Shown here one piece after another: positions 36,805 to 46,565 of a stretch of 64,000 nucleotides of DNA. The stretch is from Chrysemys picta bellii. Taxonomy: Eukaryota; Chordata; Testudines; Emydidae. The number at the start of each line of letters is the position of its first letter. Within the stretch, counting starts at the first letter, position 1. The notes under the pieces are model-generated. The model had not been told where the DNA came from. It saw only the letters and a program-made list of their open reading frames with translations, and searched no databases. The DNA is taken from the NCBI RefSeq assembly GCF_011386835.1, contig NC_088800.1, positions 21,132,572-21,196,571 on the forward strand. The letters run 5' to 3'. Made by a program: the position numbers and the translations under genes.

Positions 36805-38275
36805 TGAAGGCTTTTTGATGATGGCATAGCAAATAAATAGGGGATCTGATCCCAGAGATCCCTCCCCTGCAAATCCCTTCAATACTCAGTTGTTATCATC
36901 AACAGCACACTAAATGTGACTAACATATGATTATGTGTCATATTTCTTTGAAATAAGCAAATAGAAAGTAGACTAGTGGAATTCCTTACTGGTGACTACA
37001 CTAATGGAATGACTTATTATGACTTATTTCCTCTTATTCATTTTTGAATACTTTATTTAAAGCCCTGTTTGTAATGCAAATTATATTAGTGGGAAGATAG
37101 AAAAATACACATCTACCTAAAAGCTTGGTGAAATATTTGCATGATTTCTGAAAACTACTATATATGAGTCTGGATATTGCCGCATGAATTTGGAGGTAAA
37201 ATATTGTAGTCTGGTTCTATGAATATAATTGTTCAGCTACCAAAATTGACTGATCACCATTATGGCTTGAAAAAGCAATGATATATCTCATGCTATAATC
37301 AGTCTTCAAGCGGTCCAGAAATATACAATAAAGAAACAGAGAAAGAACAAATTATCTTCCATAGAATGCAAGAAACATTTAAAAATGAAAATAATTTTAC
37401 TAACCAACCATAATTTTGAAGTAGATAAATGGGAAAAGAGCAACCTAGTGTATATATTACCAGCATTTTAATTATGTATTTCATGTTGAACTTTAACGGT
37501 TTCCTTTTGAAGAATATCCTTACTTAATTCTATAAAACAACAATGAATGAAGGAGCATTGTAAATCTGAGTGCTTTGTAAAAGTTTTGAACATCTGCAGA
37601 TCAGTTAGGATTTACATAAGGAGCTGATTCTGTGAGGTGCTGAGAACTTCTTCAAAATGCTTGGTGTCTTCAACTCCCATTCACCTCAATGGGAGCTGAG
37701 ACAACTCACCACCTCCCCAGATCAATCCGTTACTCGCTTGGAGTCTGATTTTCAGAAGTAATGAATGCCAGCCTTTCCAGCTATAATGAAGGGGTGGTGC
37801 TGGTGACCAGCTCCTATAAAAATTAGGCTCTCACTGTGAGATATCAATACATCTACATTGGTATTATTCATGGTGCAGGTAATGTTGTCTATAGTTAAAG
37901 TTGCCCAACACTTTCCATTATAAGATCTTGTTTTCAGTTGCTTGTAATTTTCACAAAATTAAACCATTTTCCATCCCAGGTGTCTGCCTAAGGCTGAACT
38001 ATTTTGGAAAGTTTCAGCTAAAATAGTTTAGTTTCATCTCAGAATGGAATTAGGGAGAAGTACATTGTTTTTTAAGATGGGGAAAAAAAACATTCTTACA
38101 GCCATTTTGTCGAGAAGCCTAGCAACTCCATGCTTTGGAGCAGGGTCTTAAATTTGTCGTGGAAATTGCCCTGGTATCAAGGATGTGCCCTTTGCTGTCC
38201 CTGTGAAAAATCTACCCAAAGTTGGGCACGTCATAAGCCGCTGAAAAATCTCAGTTGACACATCTCAGTGGAGAC
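36805..38275. other. AT-rich non-coding DNA
   Basis: It contains a strong short palindrome at 37671-37698 (CAACTCCCATT / AATGGGAGCTG). Nothing else is recognised up to the TTA duplicate of Harbinger element A. Confidence 0.45.
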
Positions 38276-38675
38276 TTAGGCCTGGTCTACACTAGGAGGT
38301 TATGTCGAATTTAGCAGCGTTAACTCGAATTAACCCTGCACCCGTCCACACAGCGAAGCTATTTATTTCGACATAGAGGTCTCTTTAAATCGATTTCTGT
38401 ACTCCTCCCCGACGAGGGGAATAGCGCTAAATTTGACATGGCCATGTCGAATTAGGGTAGGTGTGGATGGAATTCAACGCTAATAGCTCTGGGAGCTATC
38501 CCACAGTGCACCACTCTGTTGACGCTCTGGACAGCAGTCCGAGCTCAGATGCTCTGACCAGCCACCAGCCACACAGGAAAAGCCCCGGGAAAATTTGAAT
38601 TCCTTTTCCTGTCTGGCCAGTTTGAATCTCATTTCCTGTTTGGACATCGTGGCGAGCTCAGCAGCACTGGCAACG

Positions 38676-39252
38676 ATGCAGAGCTCTCCAGCAGAGGTGA
38701 CCATGCAATCGCAGAATAGAAAGAGGGCCCCAGCATGGACTGATCAGGAAGTCTTGGATCTGATCGCTGCGTGGGGCAATGAGTCCATGCTTTCGGAGCT
38801 GCGATCGAAAAAACGGAATGCGAATATCTATGAGAAGATCTCAAAAGCCATGACGGAGAGAGAATACAGTCGGGATGCAACGCAGTGCCGTGTGAAAATC
38901 AAGGAGCTGAGACAAGCGTACCAGAAGACCAAAGAGTCAAACGGACGCTCTGGATCCCAGCCCCAGACATGCCGTTTCTACGAGGCACTGCATTCCATTC
39001 TAGGTGCGGCCGCCACCACTACCCCACCACTGTCCGTGGACTCTGACGATGGGGTATTGTTGACGGCCGCTTCCTCGGAGCTGTTCGCGGATGGGGAAGA
39101 TGAGGAAGGAGATGAAGAGGACGAGGCAGTCGACAGCGCTTTCAACGCTGATTTCCCCGACAGCCAGGATCTCTTCATCACCCTCACGGAGATCCGCTAC
39201 CAACCCTCCCAAGGCAGTAACCCGGACCGTGAATCAGGGGAAGGATCAGTAG
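38676..39252 (+). pseudogene. Harbinger A Myb/SANT-like DNA-binding gene, exon 1
   Basis: Open from the ATG at 38676 (192 codons plus one base). Residues about 15-110 form a Myb/SANT-like domain: APAWTDQEVLDLI starts helix 1, DATQCRVKIKELRQAY marks the third helix, then RFYEALHSILG. Residues about 137-152 are acidic (DGEDEEGDEEDE). In this superfamily the protein helps the transposase enter the nucleus and bind the ends. The exon ends at a consensus donor, AG|GTAAGT, at 39252/39253, phase 1. Element B has a donor at the matching place. I chose 38676 because the upstream in-frame extension lacks an ATG and its residues are not Myb-like. Exon 1 is intact; the lesion is in exon 2. Confidence 0.85.
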
Positions 39253-39268
39253 GTAAGTGTTTTAAGCA

Positions 39269-39274
39269 TTTATT
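39269..39274 (-). promoter_or_regulatory. Polyadenylation signal AATAAA downstream of the antisense intronic ORF
   Basis: The + strand reads TTTATT here, so the minus strand carries AATAAA. It lies 90 bases past the stop codon of the open frame at 39364-39654, a normal distance for a short 3' UTR. Element B shows no AATAAA at the matching position. Confidence 0.45.
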
Positions 39275-39363
39275 TTGAACAGAATAGGAATGGTATCTTA
39301 ACAACGGGTTTTTCATGATTAGTTTGCCCTAGGCGCTTTAATTTTTAGTCCTTGCCAGTGCAG

Positions 39364-39654
39364 CTACTGGAAAATTCTGTCAATATGTCTGGGGATAGAG
39401 CAGAAATCCTCCTGGGACATCTTCACGAAGCTCTCCTGGAGGTATTGTGAAAGCCTTTGCATCAGGTTCCTGGGGAGAGCGGCCTTATTGCATCCTCCAT
39501 GGTAGGAAACTTTTCCGTGCCAGGCTAGCAGCAAGTACTCCGGGATCATTGCCTCGCAAAGCATGGCAGCATACGATCCTGGTGCTTGCTGGCATTCACA
39601 CAGCATGCGCTCTTTCTCTGTCTCCGAAATCCTCATCAGAGTGATATCACTCAT
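39364..39654 (-). CDS. Antisense intronic ORF of Harbinger A, candidate third protein (96 aa)
   Basis: Uninterrupted frame from an ATG in good Kozak context (GTCACCATGA). An acceptor-like CAAAGCAG lies just before it, and AATAAA follows on the same strand at 39269-39274. It lies within the Myb intron but on the opposite strand, in the same sense as the transposase. Visible motifs are CEC (residues 19-21), KVSYHGG, ALPRNL and YLQESF. I know no domain that fits. Element B holds a frame in the same place and sense (46855-47151) that aligns over 95 positions without gaps, about 42 identical by hand count. Many replacements are conservative (I/V, M/L, T/S, D/N). That argues for a protein. It could still be a non-coding or chance frame. 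Confidence 0.5.
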   Translation of the reverse strand: MSDITLMRISETEKERMLCECQQAPGSYAAMLCEAMIPEYLLLAWHGKVSYHGGCNKAALPRNLMQRLSQYLQESFVKMSQEDFCSIPRHIDRIFQ

Positions 39655-40157
39655 GGTGACCTGCTTTGAATTAGGGGAATGTTAGTATTGGGACTGATTG
39701 CCTGTTCCTTTACATAACTGTAACCGGCGGTTTACAGCCAGGTGGTGGAGGCGGGACAGGGGCAGCATGCAGGGATCTTTCCCGGGGACAGCCGCGAGGG
39801 GGGTGGGACAGGGGCAGAGTTCATGCTGGCCGGATTGCTGGCAGCAGGAACTGGCCAATGCTAGGAGCATTGCTTGGAATGTGAAAGGAGGGCACTGCTA
39901 TAAATTAAGCTTTAAGCTGCCAAAAGTCTACGGCTTACCATGTCTGCCTGCTAGCCGAATTCCGTTGTCTGGCCCCGCTTGTGTGATCTGTACAGCAAGA
40001 CCCCAGGCACTTAATGGGAAGGCCGAAAATTCGACCTTGTACTGAGTGTGCATGTGATAGGTAATGTGCATGGTCTTGTTCACAGAGAAAGACTATATTC
40101 ATTGATCGCAAAACTGTATCTTTGTGAGGAATTCACTCCCTTTTTCCCATCCCACAG

Positions 40158-40627
40158 CTGCGAGTGTCTCCTGAGCTACCCCGGCATCCTCCTCCCAGAG
40201 GCTGGCGCAGATCAGGCGACGAAAGAGAAGGACACGGGACGAGATGTTCTCAGAACTTATGTGCTGCTCCCGAGCTGAGGCGGCACAGCAGACCCAGTGG
40301 AGGGAGAACATGTCGCAATACCAGCAATCACACAGCGAACGGGAGGACAGGTGGCGGCAGGAAGACCAGCAGGCGACTCAAACGCTGCTTGGACTAATGA
40401 GGGAGCAAACGGACACGCTCCGGCGCCTTGTAGATGTTCTGCAGGACCGGAGGAAGGAGGACAGAGCCCCGCTGCATTCTATCTCTAACCGCCCTCCCCC
40501 GCCACAAAGTCCCATCCCGCCCTCACCCAAAGTCCCAAGAAGGAGGGGTGGCAGGGGCCGTGAAAACAGTCACTCCACCCCTGCAGACTGCTCAAGTAGC
40601 AGAAGGCTCTCATTCCCAAAGATTTGA
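40158..40627 (+). pseudogene. Harbinger A Myb/SANT-like gene, exon 2 (one nonsense codon)
   Basis: The acceptor ...CCCATCCCACAG ends at 40157. After the one base carried over from exon 1, two bases complete a codon and the frame runs to TGA at 40625-40627. An early in-frame TGA at 40172-40174 breaks it, probably a CGA codon decayed at CpG. Beyond it come basic residues (QIRRRKRRTRDEM), a coiled-coil-like stretch (REDRWRQEDQQATQTLLGL) and a leucine-rich EQTDTLRRLVDVLQDR. The tail is proline- and serine-rich and ends RRLSFPKI. The layout fits the second exon of turtle Harbinger Myb-like proteins as I remember them. Confidence 0.8.
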
Positions 40628-40703
40628 TAAGTCCTTTCCTTCACTCCAAAAGCACCTCACCCAAGCCCCCGTCCCAGTTTCATCCCCTAACTGTGTAGTT
40701 GTT

Positions 40704-40709
40704 AATAAA
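40704..40709 (+). promoter_or_regulatory. Polyadenylation signal for the Myb-like gene of element A
   Basis: AATAAA lies 77 bases after the TGA that ends exon 2. A duplicate copy lies at 41175-41180. Confidence 0.5.
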
Positions 40710-41208
40710 AAATAAGTTTCTGTTAATTACTGTTTCCGTCATGTTCTTTTAGAGGAGAGTGTGTTTGAAGGGGGGGGGAAGAGGGGTGGTAATTGGAGAG
40801 GACAGTCATCTTTACCAGGGTACAGACACGGGGGCAGGTTCAGCAGAAGGTCATACACACATTGCAGTCACTAGGCACCCTGGTCAGTCTGGGAGGTGGT
40901 TTTCATGTTCTGTGTGTGGGGGCTATGTGAGTTTGTGGCGGGGGAGGGTGGTTACAGATCTTATGCAGCGGTCCTTAGCCTGGATGACAGCGCCACGCAG
41001 CAGGGGATCTGTAACCGCCCTCCACCGCCACAAAATCACATAGCCCCCCCACACAGAGTCCTGAAAAGGAGGGGTGACAGGCTCCTTTGAAACAACCAGT
41101 CCACCTTTCCATCACTACACTCGCTCCCCACCACAGTCTGTATCCCAGTTTCAACACTTTACCATGAAATCCTTAATAAAGAAAACGGTGTTAATGAACA
41201 AAGTTTCA

Positions 41209-41214
41209 TTTATT
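41209..41214 (-). promoter_or_regulatory. Polyadenylation signal for the element A transposase
   Basis: The + strand reads TTTATT, so AATAAA on the minus strand lies about 112 bases after the transposase stop at 41327-41329. The Myb and transposase units thus converge on this spacer. Confidence 0.5.
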
Positions 41215-41326
41215 TTATTTTTAAAGGTGTGTTGGAAGGGGGGGAATGGGGTTGGTAACTGGAGAGGATAGTCAACATTAACTGGGTAAAGAAATAGGGG
41301 CAGGTTCAGCTTCTGTTTAAACAAAC

Positions 41327-41737
41327 TTAATAGTCACAGGTTACCCTGCTCACTCTGGACCTAGCTTTCAAAGCTTCCCGGATGCACAGCGCGTCCCGCT
41401 GGGCTCTTCTAATCGCCCAGCTGTCTGGCTGGGCGTAATCAGCAGCCAGGTGATTTGCCTCAATCTCCCACCCTGCCATAAACGTCTCCCCCTTGCTCTC
41501 ACATAGATTGTGGAGCACACAGCAAGCTGCAATAACAATGGGGATATTGGTTTCGCTGAGATCAGAGCGAGTCAGTAAGCTTCTCCATCTCCCCTTCAGA
41601 CATCCAAAAGCACACTCCACCACCATTCTGCACTTGGTCAGCCAGTATTTGAAGAGTTCTTTTTCACTGTCCAGGGTGCCTGTATAGGGCTTCATGAGCC
41701 AGGGCATTAGCGGGTAGGCTGGGTCCCCGAGGATCAC
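41327..41737 (-). pseudogene. Harbinger A transposase, C-terminal part
   Basis: This frame carries ILGDPAYPL, which holds the second catalytic Asp of PIF/Harbinger DDE transposases. MVVECAFGCLKGRW holds the catalytic Glu. IAACCVLHNLCE is the conserved closing block. The stop is TAA at 41327-41329. It is out of frame with the preceding segment by a one-base loss near 41740, just after VGDVEM. The catalytic residues themselves are present, so this copy died by breaks rather than by loss of the active site. Confidence 0.85.
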
Positions 41738-42138
41738 TATAGCATCTCCACATCCCCAACAGTTATTTTGTGGTCCGGGAAGTAAATACCTTCCTGAAGT
41801 CGTCTAAACAGACCAGAATTCCTGAAAACGCGAGCATCATGAACCTTGCCCAGCCATCCGACGTTGATGTTGATAAAAAGTCCCCTATGGTCCACCAGTG
41901 CTTGCAGCACCACTGAAAAGTAGCCCTTTCGATTAATGTACTGGCTGGCCTGGTGGGCCGGTCCCAGGATAGGGATGTGAGTTCCATCTATAGCCCCACC
42001 GCAGTTTGGGAATCCCATCGCAGCGAAGCCATCTATGATCACCTGCACGTTTCCCAGGGTCACTACCTTTGAGAGCAGTAGCTCAAGGATTGCGTTGGCT
42101 ACTTGCATCACAGCAACCCCCACAGTAGATTTGCCCAC
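41737..42138 (-). pseudogene. Harbinger A transposase, central part
   Basis: It continues the transposase on the distal side of the inserted LTR. GKSTVGVAVMQVANAI is the end of the helical DNA-binding region. GFPNCGGAIDGTHIPI holds the first catalytic Asp. YINRKGYFSVVLQALVDH and KVHDARVFRNSGLF are family blocks. It runs into a stop where one base is missing (near 41740). The upstream edge at 42138 is the LTR insertion point. Confidence 0.85.
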
Positions 42139-42980
42139 TGTAGATCAATCTCTGATAATTTTCATATGACTTTACATTGTGCCTCTTCATATAACCTTGT
42201 GGTGGGTCTACCCACGTGTGACCTCTGTTTTCATGGAACTTTGTATCAAAGCCTCATTTAGAAACTTTGCATTGCCCTTAGTATAATATTATAGCCCCTC
42301 AGGATAGAATAAGATAGAAGAAAAATTTCTTTTTGTTAGCAGTAGAACAAGAGCTCTCCCCCCCCCCCCTTAATCAATTGCCCTGTTGAATGAATGAGGT
42401 GTGGATGAGCAAGGCATGGAAGGCAGCACCTCCAGACAGCCTCAACTGTTGGAGAGGGGCTGGGAGCCAGACCCAAGGACAATAAAACGTGTCAAGTGGG
42501 CTCATTAAAGACAAGCAGACATACCGGCCTCAGGGGTTAGAAGCAAGCACCTTCTTTTGGAAACACCCTCTTTGCAGTATTGGGACAACACTCAAAAGAA
42601 AGCAGCACAAAGGACCAATGGACACAGACACAGAGTTTGAATCTGGTATAGATTTGCATAAGAGGAAAGCTGCTATAAAAGTGAGGTGTCTTGCAGAGGA
42701 CCCCGGGTCTCGTCTTGTCAACATGGGAGCATCGATCCGGATCGGCAGAAGCCCGGCTCCACCCCCTCCCCCATCTAACTCACCTGGCCAGTGAAGTTAA
42801 GGGGAGCAACTAATTGGTAACAACAAGACGGAGTGTGTTTGTGTGTGTGTGTGTGTGAGTGTAAGTGTAATATATTATATGCATATAATACAGTGTTAAT
42901 GAATACATGTATTACTAATAAATGTGGCATTTTGTCTTATTCCCCCTGAAAAGATCCTGTGCAGTACTTTAAGTACAACA
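42139..42980 (+). mobile_element. Solo LTR (ERV-type) inserted in the Harbinger A transposase
   Basis: It starts TGTAGATC and ends GTACAACA (TGT...ACA). The exact 4-bp duplication CCAC lies at 42135-42138 and 42981-42984. Removing the LTR and one CCAC rejoins the transposase frame. Inside are TATAAAA at 42674-42680, a probable U3/R start some 25-30 bases later, a (GT)n tract at about 42834-42856, and AATAAA at 42917-42922 followed by a short U5. No internal retroviral sequence remains, so it is a recombined solo LTR. A 4-bp duplication fits gammaretrovirus-like elements, which is an inference. Confidence 0.93.
42674..42680 (+). promoter_or_regulatory. LTR TATA box
   Basis: TATAAAA lies at a suitable place in the LTR, about 240 bases before the AATAAA at 42917. 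If active it would drive transcription on +, antisense to the transposase. Confidence 0.55.
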
Positions 42981-43032
42981 CCACTCCAAATTGGTTCGCG
43001 ACTGACCGGTAGCTGTCTGGTGTTGCAAGCTT

Positions 43033-43482
43033 CTAGAGGGCTATGGCCACTCGCTTCTGGACAGTCAGGGCTGCTCGCATCCGGGTGTCCTTGCGCTTCA
43101 GGGCAGGGGACAGCAACTCATGAAGTTCCAGGAAAGTTCCCTTACGCATCCCAAAGTTTCGCAGCCACTGTGATTCATCCCAAACCTGCAGCACTATGCG
43201 GTCCCACCAGTCCGTGCTTGTTTCCCGGGCCCAGAATCGCCGTTCCACAGCATCAACATGACCCATTGCCACCATGATGTTCATGGCGCAGGGTCCCGTG
43301 CTTTGTGAGAGGTCTGTGCCCCTCTCAGACTTAATGTCCTCACCGCGCTGCCATAGCCTCCTCGCCCGATTTCTCAGCATCTGCCTCTGAAAAAGGTGGA
43401 TGATAAGGTGTTGACAACGGTCATAACTGCAGTGCCGCAGTGCTGTGGCGTCCGCGCTGTCAATCACCAGAAAAGTGCGCAA
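43033..43482 (-). pseudogene. Harbinger A transposase, N-terminal part
   Basis: The frame includes QMLRNRARRLWQRGED, then RFWARETSTDWWDRIV and MRKGTFLELHELLSPAL, the helical N-terminal region of PIF/Harbinger transposases. It ends at a TAG (43033-43035) that replaces the Trp expected in ALWKLATP; element B still has VWKLV there. The frame resumes after the TAG with KLATPDSYRSVANQFGV up to the LTR at 42984. The start is uncertain: no ATG opens the frame and 43482 is only a TTG. Open sequence begins just upstream. Confidence 0.8.
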
Positions 43483-43810
43483 ACTGATTGCCCGCCGGCG
43501 CTTTCATGGAGGGAGGGTGGGAGTGAGGGTTGAATGACAGTTACCCCAAACCACCCTCGACACATTTTTTGCCCCAGCAAGCACTGGGAACTCGACCCAG
43601 AATTCCAGTGGGCAGCGGGGACTGCGGGAACGGTGGGATAGCTGCCCACAGTGCACCGCTTCCAATGTCGACGCTTGCCCCATTAGTGTGGACTCACAAA
43701 ATCGAATTACTGTCCTTAGTGTGGAAACACACATTTGACTTTGTAATATCGGTTCCACAAATTCGCTTTAAGTAAAATAGAACTACTCTCGTAGTGTAGA
43801 CATACCCTCA

Positions 43811-44266
43811 GAGTTTGGTAGCTAAATTCTCTGAAGAATCTGGCTGCACCATGCAACATCCCTGGGATGGAGAGGGATCTTCTCTGAAAGTGATTCTCAC
43901 ATCTGCCTGGGAATGCTATGGAACTGGAACTGAGAATAGGGAGACAGTCTCCCCTGTGCATTCAATGCTCCCCAGGCAGAAGATAGGGGAAAACAGGAAC
44001 AAGTGGAAGGGCAGAAGCAGGGCACATGGGCAGGAGCTGGGAGGGGGCTGAAAGGGGCAGTGGGCAGGAGAGGGGCAGAAGCCAAGCGGGATATGGTAAC
44101 CTAAATTCTGGCATTTCATTATTTTGGTCTGCTTGATTTTGCAACCATAATATTCTTTTAATGTAAGGTTTGTTTGTTTGTTGTTGTTTGTTAATGTAAT
44201 ATAATTCTAAAATATCTCATATAAGAAAAGCAGAATAACCACCACTGAACACACAACCAGGTAGGC
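43811..44266. other. Spacer between the two Harbinger elements
   Basis: About 456 bases of host-like sequence separate elements A and B. It contains a (GTTT)n tract at about 44168-44191. No gene. Confidence 0.6.
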
Positions 44267-44752
44267 TAAGGCCTTGTCTACACTACAGAGTTTTGTGGAC
44301 GCATGTTAAGCCAACAATCAAAAACTGGTACAATTCCATCGCTTGTGCATGTTCACACAACACTCCTTCTGTTGGCAGAGTGCGTCCATAGTTGGTGCTC
44401 TAGCACAGACAGTGAGAACAGTGCATTGCAGGTAGCTATGCCACTGTGCTACTCACCACCTTCTTCAGCTAGGAGTTGTGGGAAGGCGGAGTTGATCACA
44501 GTGCATCCTGGGTGCGAGCTCAACATCCCGTGATGCAGTTCTTTCCATCTTAGCATTCCATGGACTTCTGATTGTTTCGTGGCATTTTTCAATGGCCCCT
44601 GTTTACTGTGTGCCCGCCATCTGTGTCTGACAGGCTGGATCCCACACTACTCTCTACTGTTGCAGTAACTGTTATGAACACATCATGGATGTTCATGCAG
44701 TATATCATGAGCTCCCAATCTGAACAAGAATCAGAGTTGCCTGACCTGCTGT

Positions 44753-45118
44753 GTGCCATGGAAAGAAACAACACCAGATTACTTTTGCATTCACGGATCA
44801 GCTAACATGGTGGACCGTTGCTTTTGGGCTTGGGAAACAAGCACTGAGTGGTGGGATTGCATTGTTATGCATGTCTGGGATGACAAGCACTGGCTGCAGA
44901 ACTTTCGGATGCGGAAAGCCACCTTCCTGGAACTGTGTGCGGAGCTCACCCCAGCACTGCAGTGCAAGGACACCAAAATGAGAGCTGCCCTCTCAGTGGA
45001 TAAGTGCACGGTGATTGCTGTGTGGAAGCTGGTGATTTTAGACTGCCATTGCTTGGTCATGAATCAGTCTGGAGTTGGGAATTTGACCGTTGGGAATTCG
45101 ACCATTGGGGATGTGTAA
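44753..45118 (+). pseudogene. Harbinger B transposase, N-terminal part
   Basis: Holds ETSTEWWDCIVMHVWDD, MRKATFLELCAELTPAL and KDTKMRAALSVDKC, matching the element A transposase block for block. Near the end a short internal repeat, GVGNLTVGNSTIGDV, replaces the single GVGKSTVG of A, and then a stop follows. In-frame codons run on upstream from about 44700. The DDE part continues in another frame from 45164. Confidence 0.8.
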
Positions 45119-45163
45119 ACGCAAGTGTGCAGGGCCAATAATTGCATCCTGCCATGAAGGACT

Positions 45164-45829
45164 GTGACTCTTGGCAGTGTGCATGAAATAGTGGATAGCT
45201 TTGTGGTAATGGGATTCCCTAACTGCGGAGGGGCGATAGATGGCATGCATATTCCACTTTTGGTCCCGGACCATCTTACGATAGAGTACATCAATAGAAA
45301 GGGGTACTTCTCTATGGTATTGCAGGAACTTGTGGATCACTGTGGGCATTTCACTGACATCCCTACGGGGTGGTCCAGGAAGGTGTATGACACACATCTT
45401 CAGGAACACTGGCCAGTACAGAAAGCTCCAAGTGGGACTTTCTTTCCAGACCAGAAGATTCCAGTGGGAGATGTTGAAGCGTATTGCTTACTCCCATGGC
45501 TCATGAAGCCTTACATGGGAAACCTGCACAGCAGCAATGACTGCATCAACAATAAGCTGAGCAGGTGCAGAATGACCATAGAATGTGCCTTTGGCAGATT
45601 AAAAGCACGCTGGTGCTTCCTTTATGGTACGTTAGACCTAAATGAAGAAAACATCCCCATGGTCATAACAGCCTGTTGCATGCTCCATAATATTTGTGAG
45701 GCTAAGGGTGAAAAGTTTCCCCCGGGATGGAGTGTGGAGGCAGATTGTCTGGCTGCTGAATTTGAGTATCCAGTTACCAGGGCTATTAGAGGGGCACAAT
45801 GGGGGTTATTCAAATCAGGGAGACTTTGA
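45164..45829 (+). pseudogene. Harbinger B transposase, DDE part lacking the second Asp
   Basis: This 221-codon frame keeps GFPNCGGAIDGMHIP (first catalytic Asp) and MTIECAFGRLKARW (catalytic Glu). Where A has VILGDPAYPL, B reads VGDVEAYCLLPWLMKPY: an in-frame deletion of about 24 bases near 45477 removed the block with the second Asp. Between about 45385 and 45440 the residues (YDTHLQEHWPVQ) depart from the family although the DNA still fits in another frame, so two indels compensate there. The frame looks long and open but cannot encode an active enzyme. Confidence 0.85.
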
Positions 45830-46149
45830 GGCAACATTTTGATAATGAGCACCAGTAATGTGTCTTTCTATACAGCACTCTGGACACTTTGTTAATTTTC
45901 TGCCTTGTATGAAAACTGTGATGATTCCTGACCGAGATTTGTAGCCAGCAAATGACCAAACTGCCACTATGTATTACTACCAGCAGCAACCACCACGTAC
46001 AGCAGACAAAGAAAGATTGGTTACCTTTCAGAGAGTTCGTTTTTATTAAATACCAATTGACAACACACACAAAAGGCTTGGTGGGAAGGGAGATAACAGT
46101 GCAGGGCAGTGTAGGCACTCATAGCTGTGTACAAGTCCAGCTATCATTT

Positions 46150-46565
46150 TGGAAGCTGTCCAAAGGGATGGAGTGAATGGGGTACTGAGACATTCCAGGA
46201 AGGAAGGTGTGGGAGGAATTTGGGGAGGGCATGGAAAGAAGTTCTGTATCGGCTGTGGGTTTGGGGGGGAGGCAAGCACGCATGTGTTCTACCGAAGCGT
46301 GACCAGGGACTTGAACATCTGTTTGCTCCTCCATCACTTTTATCATCTGCACCTGGCCCTTTACTATGCACTCCTCACTCTCCTTTCTGTCCTGCCTTTC
46401 TAAATTTTTCCTTCAGGGTCTCTCTCCACTCCCTGCATTCTCTTTTTTCAGCCTCTGAGGATTGGAGCACCTCTCAGAAGATGTCCTCTTTACTCCACCT
46501 TGGTCACTTCCTTATCTGGCAGAGGTGCTCTGCTGGTGTGTAGGGGGTTCTCCTGAAGGCCACAT
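46150..46565 (-). pseudogene. Harbinger B Myb/SANT-like gene, exon 2 (degraded)
   Basis: An acceptor CTTCTGCAG on the minus strand lies just before 46565. After it come LCQIRK, RWSKEDIF and later MEEQTDVQ. These match QIRRRK, RTRDEMF and REQTDTL in exon 2 of element A in the same order. Stops and frame changes lie between them. The 3' edge is approximate. Confidence 0.55.

Larger units (their letters stand above)
40486..41320 (+). repeat. Diverged tandem duplication covering the Myb 3' end in element A
   Basis: Copy 1 (about 40486-40850) and copy 2 (about 41010-41320) share ordered blocks: AACCGCCCTCC, GGAGGGGTG, CAGTCCACC-like text, an AATAAA (40704-40709 and 41175-41180), GGTAATTGGAGAGGA or its variant, and GGGGCAGGTTCAGC. 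The duplication repeats the end of the Myb coding region, its 3' UTR and the intergenic space. On the minus strand, AATAAA at 41209-41214 could serve the transposase. Confidence 0.65.
38279..43807. mobile_element. PIF/Harbinger DNA transposon, element A (autonomous type, inactive)
   Basis: A 5.5-kb element with ends GGCCTGGTCTACACTAGGAG (left) and GGGTATGTCTACACTACGAG (read from the right). The flanks are TTA at 38276-38278 and TCA at 43808-43810; Harbinger elements duplicate TWA, so one base has changed. It carries the two genes usual for this superfamily, placed tail to tail: a Myb/SANT-like gene on + (38676-40627) and a DDE transposase on - (43482-41327). A further open frame lies on - inside the Myb intron. 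Inactivating lesions are a stop in Myb exon 2, a stop and a frameshift in the transposase, and an 842-bp LTR inserted at 42139. Element B is a diverged relative in the opposite orientation. Confidence 0.9.

Noticed and set aside
39447..39644. 65-codon + strand frame overlapping the antisense ORF of element A
   Set aside because: Its residues do not match the corresponding + strand-equivalent frame in element B, while the antisense frame does, so it is the shadow.
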